From the NCBI RefSeq assembly GCF_001724605.1, contig NZ_MEEX01000036.1:1-42318 (forward strand): a stretch of DNA of 42,318 nt, in the 5' to 3' direction. Made by a program: the position numbers and the translations under genes. Positions within the stretch are counted from its first letter, which is position 1. Each line of letters opens with the position of its first letter. This document shows positions 7,177 through 15,900 of this stretch, piece by piece. The notes beneath the pieces were generated by a model that worked only from the letters and a program-made list of their open reading frames with translations, was not told the origin of the DNA and ran no database searches. This DNA comes from Phenylobacterium sp. SCN 70-31 (GTDB lineage Bacteria; Pseudomonadota; Alphaproteobacteria; Caulobacterales; Caulobacteraceae).

Positions 7177-9030
7177 ATGGCGGCCGAGGCGGCGGGCGGA
7201 GCGAACCTCGGCCAGGTGGTGATTCTGCTCGCGGCGGGCGTGGCGGCGGTGCCGCTGTTCCGGCGGCTCGGGCTGGGGTCGGTCCTGGGCTACCTCGCCG
7301 CGGGTCTCGCCATCGGGCCGTTCGGCCTGCGCCTTTTCGCCGATCCCGAGGCGATTCTGCACGTCGCCGAGCTGGGCGTGGTGATGTTCCTGTTCATCAT
7401 CGGCCTGGAGATGCGGCCGGCGAAGCTCTGGACGCTCCGGCGAGAGATCTTCGGCCTCGGGGCGACCCAGGTCGTCCTCTGCTGCGCCCTCCTTTCCGGA
7501 GTGGCGCTGCTGGCGGGCCTGCCGCCGGCCGCGGCGGTCATCGGGGCCAGCGGCTTCGTTCTGTCCTCGACGGCCGTGATCATGAAGATGCTGGACGAGC
7601 AGGGCGAGACGTCGTCGGACGCCGGCCAGCGGGCGATCTCGATCCTCCTGCTCGAAGACCTGGCCGTGGTGCCCCTGCTGGCGCTCGTCGCGGTCATGGC
7701 GTCGTTCTCCGGAGGGCCGGTCGAGTCGACCCAGCCCATGTGGGTGTCGGTCCTGATCGCCCTGGGCTGCATCGCCGCCGTCGTGGCGGCGGGCCGGTGG
7801 CTCCTGAACCCGTTCTTCCAGATCCTGGCCGGGACCGGCGCGCGGGAGATCATGACGGCCGCGGCGCTGCTGGTGGTCCTGGGGACCGCGCTCTTCATGC
7901 AGTGGGGCGGCCTCTCGATGGCGATGGGCGCCTTCCTGGCGGGGGTGCTGCTGTCGGAATCCAGCTTCCGCCACCAGCTCGAGGCCGACATCGATCCCTT
8001 CCGCGGCATCCTGCTGGGCCTGTTCTTCCTCAGCGTCGGCATGTCGCTGGACCTCGCCGTGGTTGCGCAGGAGTGGCGATTGATCGCCGCCGGCGTCGTG
8101 GCGTTCATGGGGGTCAAGGCGCTGGCCATCTACGGCGTCGCCCGCCTGTTCCGGTCGGACCACCGCGAGGCGATCCAGCGCGCCGCCCTGTTCGCCCAGG
8201 GGGGCGAGTTCGCGTTCGTGCTCTATGCGGCGGCGGTCTCGGCCGGGGTGATGGACGGCCGGACCAGTGCGGGCATGACGGCGATCGTGATCATCTCGAT
8301 GGCCCTGACGCCCCTGGTCATCATCGCGCTGAAGGCGGCGCTCCCGCCGCCCAGGGAGTCGTTCGACGGCGTCGACAAGGCCGACGGCTTGCAGAGCCGG
8401 GTGCTGATCATCGGCTTCGGCCGCTTCGCCCAGGTGGTCAGCCAGCCGCTTCTGGCCAAGGGGATCGAGGTTTCGACCATCGAGAACGACGTGGAGATGA
8501 TCCGCGCCGCCGCAGGGTTCGGCTTCAAGGTCTACTACGGCGACGGCACGCGGCTCGACGTGCTGCGGGCCTCGGGCGCGGGCAACGCCGAGGCGATCAT
8601 GGTGTGCGTGGACAAGCCCGACGTGGCGGACCACATCGTCGAACTGGTCAAGGCCGAGTTCCCGCTGGCCAAGCTGTTCGTCCGCGCCTTCGACCGTGGC
8701 CATTCGCTGCGGCTGGTCGAGGCCGGCGTGGACTTCCAGATCCGCGAGACCTTCGAATCCGCGCTGCAGTTCTCGAAGCGCGCGCTGATCGAGCTGGGCG
8801 TGGACGAACTCGAGGCGGCGGACCTCGTCAAGGACGCCCGCAAACGCGACAACGAACGCTTCGAACTCCAGGTCGCGGGCGGCCTCCAGGCCGGCCGCTG
8901 GCTGATGCGCGGCAACATGGCGACGCCGACGCCCGAGCCGTTCTCGACGCCGAAGAAGGGGGGCGAGGCGCTCAACCTGGACGCCGCCGAAGTTCTGGGC
9001 CGCGAGCGCGAAGACGCCCAGGCCACTTGA
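7177..9030 (+). CDS. Monovalent cation:proton antiporter-2 (CPA2), KefB/KefC type
   Basis: This 617-residue protein joins an N-terminal membrane Na+/H+-exchanger domain (about residues 10-385, roughly 12-13 hydrophobic segments) to a C-terminal cytoplasmic TrkA-N (RCK) nucleotide-binding domain from about residue 409. It should exchange K+ or Na+ for protons at the inner membrane; Kef proteins are gated by glutathione adducts. Family motifs include GYLAAGLAIGPFGL, LFIIGLEM and LLLEDLAVVPLL. The Rossmann loop reads GFGRFAQ, so the third glycine of the usual GxGxxG is Ala. The ATG at 7177 has GAAGGAG (7164-7170) 6 nt upstream and is preferred over earlier in-frame starts that add a non-family Arg/His-rich stretch. 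No KefF/KefG ancillary reductase gene is adjacent. Confidence 0.93.
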   Translation: MAAEAAGGANLGQVVILLAAGVAAVPLFRRLGLGSVLGYLAAGLAIGPFGLRLFADPEAILHVAELGVVMFLFIIGLEMRPAKLWTLRREIFGLGATQVVLCCALLSGVALLAGLPPAAAVIGASGFVLSSTAVIMKMLDEQGETSSDAGQRAISILLLEDLAVVPLLALVAVMASFSGGPVESTQPMWVSVLIALGCIAAVVAAGRWLLNPFFQILAGTGAREIMTAAALLVVLGTALFMQWGGLSMAMGAFLAGVLLSESSFRHQLEADIDPFRGILLGLFFLSVGMSLDLAVVAQEWRLIAAGVVAFMGVKALAIYGVARLFRSDHREAIQRAALFAQGGEFAFVLYAAAVSAGVMDGRTSAGMTAIVIISMALTPLVIIALKAALPPPRESFDGVDKADGLQSRVLIIGFGRFAQVVSQPLLAKGIEVSTIENDVEMIRAAAGFGFKVYYGDGTRLDVLRASGAGNAEAIMVCVDKPDVADHIVELVKAEFPLAKLFVRAFDRGHSLRLVEAGVDFQIRETFESALQFSKRALIELGVDELEAADLVKDARKRDNERFELQVAGGLQAGRWLMRGNMATPTPEPFSTPKKGGEALNLDAAEVLGREREDAQAT

Positions 9031-9117
9031 CCAGAACGCGGGCGCCGGTGTTCATCGGTTGGTGAATTCTGCGCCGTTCCTGTTCTCAGGGGGGCGTTTG
9101 CAGCGTATGGGGCCAAG

Positions 9118-9825
9118 ATGGCTGACAAGGTTCGCAACGATGCGGTCGAAGCCCTCGAGGGGCTGCTCTTCGATGGCATGACGATCATGGCCGGCGGCTT
9201 CGGGCTGTGCGGCATTCCCGAGAACCTGATCGCGGCGATCCGCCGGTCGGGGGTGAAGGACCTGACGGTCGTCTCCAACAACTGCGGCGTCGACGATTTC
9301 GGGCTGGGCGTGCTGCTGGCCGGCGGCCAGATCCGCAAGATGATCAGCTCCTACGTCGGCGAGAACAAGCTGTTCGCCGAGCTCTACCTCTCCGGCAAGC
9401 TGGAGCTGGAGTTCAATCCGCAGGGCACGCTGGCCGAGCGCATCCGGGCCGGCGGCGCCGGCATCCCCGCCTTCTACACCAAGACCGGCGTCGGCACCCT
9501 GGTGGCCGAGGGCAAGGACGTGCGCGAGTTCGACGGCGAACTGTATGTGATGGAGCGGGGCCTGACGGCCGACCTGTCGATCGTGAAGGCCTGGAAGGGC
9601 GACCGCGAGGGCAACCTCGTCTACCGGATGACCGCGCGGAACTTCAATCCGATGATGGCCACGGCCGGCAAGGCGACGGTGGCCGAGGTCGAGAAGCTGG
9701 TCGAGACCGGAACGCTGGACCCCGACCATGTCCACACGCCGGGCGTCTTCGTCGACCGCATCGTCGAGGGTCTGCACGAGAAGCGGATCGAACAGCGCAC
9801 CGTGCGCCAGCGCGAGGAGGCGTAG
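9118..9825 (+). CDS. scoA: 3-oxoacid CoA-transferase subunit A
   Basis: This 235-residue alpha subunit of a two-subunit succinyl-CoA:3-ketoacid CoA-transferase (SCOT family) helps transfer CoA from succinyl-CoA to acetoacetate for use of ketone bodies and short acids. The CoA-binding signature GGFGLCGIPENLI is at residues 26-38, with VSNNCGVDDFGLG and GENKLFAELYLSGKLELEF after it, typical of subunit A. It lies 2 nt before scoB, whose ribosome-binding site is inside its 3' end. Its own ribosome-binding site is weak (GGGG about 5 nt upstream). AtoD-like acetoacetate transferases are relatives, but the sequence looks closer to SCOT. Confidence 0.93.
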   Translation: MADKVRNDAVEALEGLLFDGMTIMAGGFGLCGIPENLIAAIRRSGVKDLTVVSNNCGVDDFGLGVLLAGGQIRKMISSYVGENKLFAELYLSGKLELEFNPQGTLAERIRAGGAGIPAFYTKTGVGTLVAEGKDVREFDGELYVMERGLTADLSIVKAWKGDREGNLVYRMTARNFNPMMATAGKATVAEVEKLVETGTLDPDHVHTPGVFVDRIVEGLHEKRIEQRTVRQREEA

Positions 9826-9827
9826 AC

Positions 9828-10496
9828 ATGGCCCAGGGCACGAGGGGCTGGACCCGTGACCAGATCGCCGCCCGCGCCGCGCGCGAACTGAAGGACGGCT
9901 TTTATGTGAACCTGGGGATCGGCATCCCGACCCTGGTCGCCAACTACATTCCCGACGGCATGAGCGTGACGCTCCAGAGCGAGAACGGCATGCTGGGCAT
10001 GGGTCCCTTCCCGTATTCGGGCGAGGAGGACGCCGACCTCATCAACGCCGGCAAGCAGACGATCACGGCCCTGCCTTCGTCCAGCTACTTCTCCAGCGCC
10101 GACAGCTTCGCGATGATCCGCGGCGGCCACATCGACCTCAGCATCCTGGGGGCGATGCAGGTGGCGGCCAACGGCGACCTCGCCAACTGGATGGTGCCGG
10201 GCAAGATGGTGAAGGGCATGGGCGGCGCCATGGACCTGGTGGCCGGCGTCAAGCGCGTGGTCGTGGTCATGGAGCACAACGAGAAGACCGGCGCGCCCAA
10301 GCTGCTGGACGCCTGCACCCTGCCGCTGACGGGCCAGGGCGTCGTGGACCTCGTCGTCACCGACCTGGGAGTCTTCGACGTCAGCCGCGGCAGGAGCCCG
10401 CTCACCCTGCTCGAGCTGGCGCCCGGCGTGACGCTGGACGAGATCAGGGCCCGGACCGAGGCGCCGTTCCAGGTGGCGGAGACGGTGGCGGCCTGA
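9828..10496 (+). CDS. scoB: 3-oxoacid CoA-transferase subunit B
   Basis: This 222-residue beta subunit carries the catalytic glutamate of the CoA-transferase (Glu52 in LQSENGMLGMGP), which forms the enzyme-CoA thioester intermediate. VNLGIGIPTLVANY at residues 27-40 is the family N-terminal signature, and GAMQVAANGDLANWMVPGK marks the SCOT group. The ATG at 9828 is preceded by GAGGAGG (9814-9820), which overlaps the end of scoA, so the two are co-translated. The heterodimer is expected in the cytoplasm. No ketone-body dehydrogenase or thiolase gene is nearby in this window. Confidence 0.94.
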   Translation: MAQGTRGWTRDQIAARAARELKDGFYVNLGIGIPTLVANYIPDGMSVTLQSENGMLGMGPFPYSGEEDADLINAGKQTITALPSSSYFSSADSFAMIRGGHIDLSILGAMQVAANGDLANWMVPGKMVKGMGGAMDLVAGVKRVVVVMEHNEKTGAPKLLDACTLPLTGQGVVDLVVTDLGVFDVSRGRSPLTLLELAPGVTLDEIRARTEAPFQVAETVAA

Positions 10497-10530
10497 TCCC
10501 CGCGGCGCCGGCCTTGAAGCCGCCGCCATG

Positions 10531-10559
10531 TTCCTCACGTAATAGGCAGGCGTGAGGAA
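10531..10559 (+). promoter_or_regulatory. 9-bp inverted repeat over the msrA ribosome-binding site
   Basis: TTCCTCACG (10531-10539) and CGTGAGGAA (10551-10559) are perfect inverted repeats with an 11-nt spacer that contains TAATAG. The right arm covers most of the msrA ribosome-binding site (GAGGAAGG, starting near 10554), and the ATG is at 10570. It may be an operator, or an RNA hairpin that hides the ribosome-binding site. Confidence 0.5.
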
Positions 10560-10569
10560 GGCCGGACCC

Positions 10570-11163
10570 ATGAAGACCCAGATGTTCGCAGCGGTCGCCC
10601 TGGCTGGAAGCTTGGCTCTGTCGGGCAGCCTGACCGTGGCCGCCCCGGCCGCCGCCGCGACCCGGACCGCCGTGTTCGCCGGCGGATGCTTCTGGTCGGT
10701 CGAGAAGTTCTTCGAGGCGACGCCCGGCGTCGTGACGGCCGTCTCCGGCTATTCGGGCGGAACCACGGCCAATCCCACCTACGAGAACCACCGGGGGCAC
10801 CTGGAAGCCGTGAAGGTGACCTACGATCCGGCCAAGGTGAGCTACGCCCAGCTCGTCGAGAAATTCTACCGCAACATCGATCCCACCGATCCCGCCGGCC
10901 AGTTCTGCGACAAGGGGCCCTCCTACAGGACTGCGGTCTTCGTCGCGAACGACGCCGAGCGACAGATCGCCGAGGCCGAGAAGGCCAAGGTGGAGAAGCT
11001 GCTGGGCGCCAGGGTGACGGTGGCCACCCGCGTCGCCGCGCCGTTCTGGAACGCCGAGGCCTACCATCAGGACTACGCGAAGAAGAATCCGGCCCACTAC
11101 GAGCGCTATCGGATCGGCTGCCGTCGCGACCAGTCGCTCAAGGCCGTATGGGCAGGCCGCTGA
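10570..11163 (+). CDS. msrA: Peptide-methionine (S)-S-oxide reductase, exported
   Basis: This 197-residue protein reduces the S-epimer of methionine sulfoxide in oxidised proteins. The catalytic Cys40 lies in GGCFW, followed by GYSGG, and a late Cys184 in RIGCRRD may act as the resolving cysteine. Unlike the usual cytoplasmic MsrA, it begins with a signal peptide (Lys3, hydrophobic core, Ala-rich cleavage region near residue 30), so it should work in the periplasm. The ATG at 10570 lies 8-9 nt after GAGGAAGG; a GTG at 10552 in frame lies before that site and is rejected. A strong dyad overlaps the ribosome-binding site. The 3' end overlaps the convergent glycosyltransferase gene by 26 nt. Reducing power may come from the DsbD encoded 10 kb downstream (inference). 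Confidence 0.92.
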   Translation: MKTQMFAAVALAGSLALSGSLTVAAPAAAATRTAVFAGGCFWSVEKFFEATPGVVTAVSGYSGGTTANPTYENHRGHLEAVKVTYDPAKVSYAQLVEKFYRNIDPTDPAGQFCDKGPSYRTAVFVANDAERQIAEAEKAKVEKLLGARVTVATRVAAPFWNAEAYHQDYAKKNPAHYERYRIGCRRDQSLKAVWAGR

Positions 11164-12694
11164 CGGGATCGCGCGGGCGGGGCGCGAAGTCCTCGCCGAC
11201 GAACATCTCGATCCGGCGCTTGCGCTTGGCGTCCAGCCGGACGCTGCCGATCTCCAGGCCCGACGCGCGGGCGAAGTCGGCCTGCATCTCGGCTCGCCGC
11301 CAGCCCTCGTAGGACACCATCAGCACCTTGCCGCCGAGGTCGTCGGTGAGGGGCGCGGCCGTCTCGGCCTGGTTGCGCGGCCCCTCCATCAGCAGCCAGC
11401 TGGTCAGCGGGACGCCCCGTTCGGCCAGGCGGTCGCGGCCGTAGTAGGCGGTGGCGTAGAAGAGGAAGCGGTTGTTGACGGCGATCGCCGTCAGGCCCGG
11501 CTCGCGCCAGGCGCGGTCCAGGATGAGATCGGCGGTGTCGGACCAGCCGCGAGCGCGCTTCAGGCCGTTGGCCAGTCCCGCCTTGTCGGCCAGCGCGGGC
11601 GAGATCACCGCGGCGAGAAAGAAGGCGGCCACCCCCGCCTGGATCGCGACGGCCGTCCGCAGCCATAGGCGGGCCCGCCAGCGCATCAGCCAGGCGGCGA
11701 CCAGGATCGCGCCCGCGAGATAGCCCGCGCCCGACCAGTTGGCGTTGGCGCGGCTGATGAACGCCTGGCCCGTCACGATCAGGATCGGCGGCAGGGTGAA
11801 GCAGAGCAGCAGCAGGTCTTCGCGGCGGATCGCCCGTCCCTCGACCGCCCGTCCCCGGATCGCGAGACCGACGCCCAAGATCAGCGCGCCCAGCGGGATC
11901 GGGCCGAAGACCCCGAACTGGGAACCCAGGAATGCGCCCATCTCGCCGATGTTAAAGAGATGCACCCCGCTCCAGGCTGCGTTGGCCGCGGTGTGCTGGA
12001 AGGTGGCGAACCCGTGGGTCGCGTTCCAGGCCAGGTTCGGCGCCAGGACGGCCGCCAGCGCCAGCGTGGCCGCCGCTGCGGACGCGGGGGTCCAGGCGCG
12101 GCGCGCCTCGCGGGAGAGCGCCAGGTGGAGCGCCAGGCCGACCACGAAATAGACCGCCGCATATTTGGACAGGAACGCCAGTCCCAGGCTCGCGCCCAGG
12201 CCGGCGGCCAGCAGACGTCTTCGTCGCGGCTCGGCCGGCGTCAGGAAGACCGTGTAGGCCAGGAGGGACAGGCCCAGGAAGAACAGGAGCGGCGCATCGG
12301 TCGCCGCCACCAGGGCCGAGAGCTGCACGCCCGGCATGAGGCCGTAGAGGGCGGCGGCGGCCAGGCCGGTCGGCGCATCGAACAGGCGCCGCCCGATCAG
12401 GAAGGTCAGCAGGGTGGCGCCGGCCTGGAAGAGCGCGGCCGGCGCCCGGATCCACGCCTCGGCGTCACCCCCGATCTGGGTGCTGGCCCAGATGGCCCAG
12501 GCGATCATCGGCGGCTTCGAATAGTAGCCGAAGTCCAGGGATCGCGACCAAAGCCAGTATTGCGCCTCGTCGGGATAGAGTTCGAGCGGCGTGGCGAAGA
12601 GCGCCGCCAGTCGCGCCAGGGTCAGGGCGGCCGTCAGAAGGATCGCGGCGCGCAGATCCGGAGCGGCGCCTTGCGGCCTGAGGCTTTGCGGCAT
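11138..12694 (-). CDS. Glycosyltransferase family 39 (PMT/ArnT-like) membrane protein
   Basis: This 518-residue multi-pass membrane protein (about 10-12 hydrophobic segments, then a soluble C-terminal region) belongs to the GT-C fold enzymes that move sugars from polyprenyl-phosphate donors to lipids or proteins on the outer face of the inner membrane. The catalytic acidic pair Asp42-Glu43 sits in YPDEAQYWLWS in the first periplasmic loop, as in ArnT and protein mannosyltransferases, followed by DFGYYSKPPMIAW. The ATG at 12694 has a GGGGA-type site upstream; a longer frame to 12799 adds a basic, unrelated leader and was not chosen. The acceptor is unknown. It is divergent from the TonB-dependent receptor and converges on msrA with a 26-nt overlap. 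Confidence 0.88.
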   Translation of the reverse strand: MPQSLRPQGAAPDLRAAILLTAALTLARLAALFATPLELYPDEAQYWLWSRSLDFGYYSKPPMIAWAIWASTQIGGDAEAWIRAPAALFQAGATLLTFLIGRRLFDAPTGLAAAALYGLMPGVQLSALVAATDAPLLFFLGLSLLAYTVFLTPAEPRRRRLLAAGLGASLGLAFLSKYAAVYFVVGLALHLALSREARRAWTPASAAAATLALAAVLAPNLAWNATHGFATFQHTAANAAWSGVHLFNIGEMGAFLGSQFGVFGPIPLGALILGVGLAIRGRAVEGRAIRREDLLLLCFTLPPILIVTGQAFISRANANWSGAGYLAGAILVAAWLMRWRARLWLRTAVAIQAGVAAFFLAAVISPALADKAGLANGLKRARGWSDTADLILDRAWREPGLTAIAVNNRFLFYATAYYGRDRLAERGVPLTSWLLMEGPRNQAETAAPLTDDLGGKVLMVSYEGWRRAEMQADFARASGLEIGSVRLDAKRKRRIEMFVGEDFAPRPRDPVSGLPIRP

Positions 12695-12850
12695 TTCGAT
12701 TCCCCGGAGGCCAGCCGACCCTAGCGCCCCTGGGCGCGGCGCAAAAGCTTGCCGCCTTTTCAGTCGCTTTGGCGGGAAGGTGCGGCCTTTCTGCCTCACT
12801 ATGACAGTCTCGGACGAACCGTCGCAAAACAGTCACCAATACCCCGGTTT

Positions 12851-12874
12851 TTGACGGTATAGGGCGGCAAGGTC
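12851..12874 (+). promoter_or_regulatory. Weak candidate promoter for the TonB-dependent receptor
   Basis: TTGACGG at 12851-12857 matches a -35 box well. The best -10 candidate, GCAAGGTC at 12867-12874, matches 6 of 8 positions, but the 9-nt gap is slightly short. The 12695-12929 interval between the divergent genes holds no other clear signal that I can see. Confidence 0.25.
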
Positions 12875-12929
12875 AGGCGACGTTGTGGGGATTTTTCGCG
12901 CCTGGATACCTGTTGAGAGGGGAATTCGA

Positions 12930-15900
12930 ATGAGCATGAGACGGCTCGCCTATGGCGCGGCGCTGGCCGCGCTGGCGTGCGGCACGGCCACGGCTGTGTA
13001 CGCGCAGGAAACCACGAGCGCGATCCGGGGCACGCTGCGAGGGGAAAGCGGAGCGCCCGTCGCGAACGCCACCGTGACGATCGTTCACACGCCCTCGGGC
13101 ACGCGCACGATTACGCGTTCGGGCGCGGACGGTGTGTTCGACGCCCGCGGCCTTCGGGTCGGCGGTCCCTACTCCGTCAGCGTCTCGGCGCCCGGTTATG
13201 ATTCCGAGGCCGTTTCGGGCGTCCGGCTGGCCCAGGCCGACACCCTGCGTCTGGACCTCGACCTGACGTCGGCGACCGCCGTCGACGAACTGGTCGTCAC
13301 CGCCGCGCGGAACCCGGAATCCAACAACTCGGGCCTGTCCTCGACCCTGGCGCGCGACAGCATCGAGTCGGTCGTGACCGTGACGCGGGACATCCGCGAT
13401 CTGGCCCGCCGCAACCTGCTGGTTTCGTCCAACACCCTGTCGGACGGCGGTATCTCGATCGCCGGCTCGAACCCGAAGCTGAACCGCATCACCATCGACG
13501 GCGCCTCGGTGCAGGACGACTTCGGCCTGAACTCGGGCGGTCTGCCCACCCTGCGCGGCCCCGTCTCGCTGGACGCCGTCGAGCAGTTCACGGTCCAGGC
13601 CGTGCCCTACGACGTGGAGAACGGCGACTTCCAGGGCGGCGCCATCGACATCGTGCTGCGCTCGGGGACCAACAACTTCCACGGCAGCGCCTTCGTGAAC
13701 TACCTGAACGACGGCATGGTCGGCCGGAAGTTCAAGGGCCGCCGCGTCGACCAGGTGATCAGCCAGAAGAACTTCGGCGGCTTCCTGTCGGGCCCGATCC
13801 TGAAGGACACCCTGTTCTTCGCCATCTCGTACGAGAAGTACAAGTCGGCCGAGCAGGTCCCGGTCGGCCCGACGGGTTCGGGGTTCGCCAACTCGATCAC
13901 GGGCGTCACCCAGGCCACGATCGACCAGGTGGTCGGCATCCTGAACAACACCTACGCCACCGACTTCGACGCCGGCGGCATCCCCCGGTCCACGCCGATC
14001 CTCGACGAGAAATATTCGGCCAAGATCGACTGGAACATCAACGACCGCCACCGGGCGTCGTTCACCTACCGCTACTCGCTCTCGGAAGTGACGGCGCGGT
14101 CGAACCTCAACACCGGCACCGCCGGTCTGTCCTCGAACTTCTACCTCAGCGGCGAGGAGGACTACTCCTACGTCGGTGAACTGAATTCGCAGTGGACCGA
14201 CGCCCTGACGACCCAGCTCCGCGTGTCGTATCGGGACTATGAGCGTCGCCAGAATCCGCCGTCCGGCCAGGAGTTCGGCGAACTCCAGATCTGCTCGGCG
14301 CCCACGTCGGACGCCGTCCTGACCACCTGCCAGAGCGGTTTCTCGAACATCCGGATCGGCCCCGACGGCTTCCGTCAGGCCAACGAACTCGAGACCCACA
14401 ACCTGAACGTCCAGTTCAAGGCGACCTACGCCTACCGCGAACATCTGTTCAAGTTCGGTTTCGAGTCGCAGAATCTGGAGATCGTCAACCTGTTCGTCCC
14501 GAACAGCGACGGCGTCTACTATTTCGACTCCATCGCCGACTTCCAGGCGGGTCGCGCGAACCGCTTCGTCTATTCGAACGCGCCTTCGGGCAACCCATAC
14601 GACGCCGCGGCGGTCTTCGACTACCAGCAGAACAGCGTCTACCTTCAGGACATCTACGACATCACCGACAGCTTCCAGGTGACGGCGGGCTTCCGCTACG
14701 ATTGGTACAAGAGCGACGACAAGCCGATCCTGAATCCGTTCTTCCAGCAGCGGAACGGCTTCACGAACCAGACCACCTATGACGGCAAGTCGATCCTGAT
14801 GCCGCGGGTCGCGTTCAAGTACGATCCGAAATCCTGGTTCCGGATCAACGGCGGCGCCGGCATCTTCGCCGGCGGCATTCCGGACGTGTTGATCTCCACC
14901 TCGTTCAGCACCACGGGCTACGCGGCGGCGGGCATCACGGTCGAGCGCAACGCCGACGGCACCTTCCGTGAACTGGGCGCCAACCCCGGCTTCACCCAGG
15001 CTATCGGCGGCACGGCGCTGAACGTCGCCGTCTCGGACCCGCGCTTCGGCTACGACCTGCCGGCCAGCGTGACCGGCCTGGTGACCCCGGCGCTCCTGCC
15101 GACCACCTCGGAAGTGATCGCCCTGAACCCGGCCTTCAAGATTCCGTCGGCCTGGAAGTTCTTCATCGGCGGTTCGGCCGACCTGCCCTGGGGCGTCAAG
15201 GCCCAGACGGACCTGGTCGTGACCGAGACGGTGAGCACGATCGGCTACTCGGACTTCAAGGTCCGACCGCTGATCGTCAATGGCCAGCAACAGTTCACGC
15301 CGGACGGCCGCCAGCGGTTCGACGGCCTGACCATGACCGATGCGGCGCGCGCCGCCGCCGGCGTCGCCGGGACCAACGTGCAGAACGCGGCCGATCTCGT
15401 GGTCGGCAACGAGAAGCGCGGCAAGGGCTGGGTGGCCGCCATCGGCGTGTCGAAGGCGTTCCTCGACGACGACCTGCGGGTGGGCCTGGGCTACGTGCGC
15501 CAGAACCTGCGCGAAGGCGCCAGCGGCGTGCGCTTCGGCACCACTTCGGGCTCGCTCTACGCCAGCCAGCTCGCCGACGCGCTGGACTCCAACCGCGACG
15601 CCTACGGCCGCGGGTACGAGGAAGTGCGCGACCGCGTGAAGCTGGAAGTCACCTACGAGAAGGAGTTCATCGAGAACGCCAAGACCCGGTTCACGCTCTT
15701 CGCCGAAACGCGCTCGGGCCGTCCGTTCAACGTCACGATGGCCAGCCAGGGCGGCAACCGCAGCCCGATCTTCGGCACCAACCGGAGCGCCTACCAGCTC
15801 TATGTGCCGGACTTCGCGGCTGACCCGAACCCGAACGACCTCGACGTCGGCTTCGTGACGTTCGACAGCGTGGCGACCCTGAACCGCTTCAAGGACGCTG

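Noticed and set aside
12695..12929. Cobalamin or TPP riboswitch upstream of the TonB-dependent receptor
   Set aside because: I found no B12-box or THI-box conserved core in the 235-nt gap, and the likely leader is only about 50 nt.
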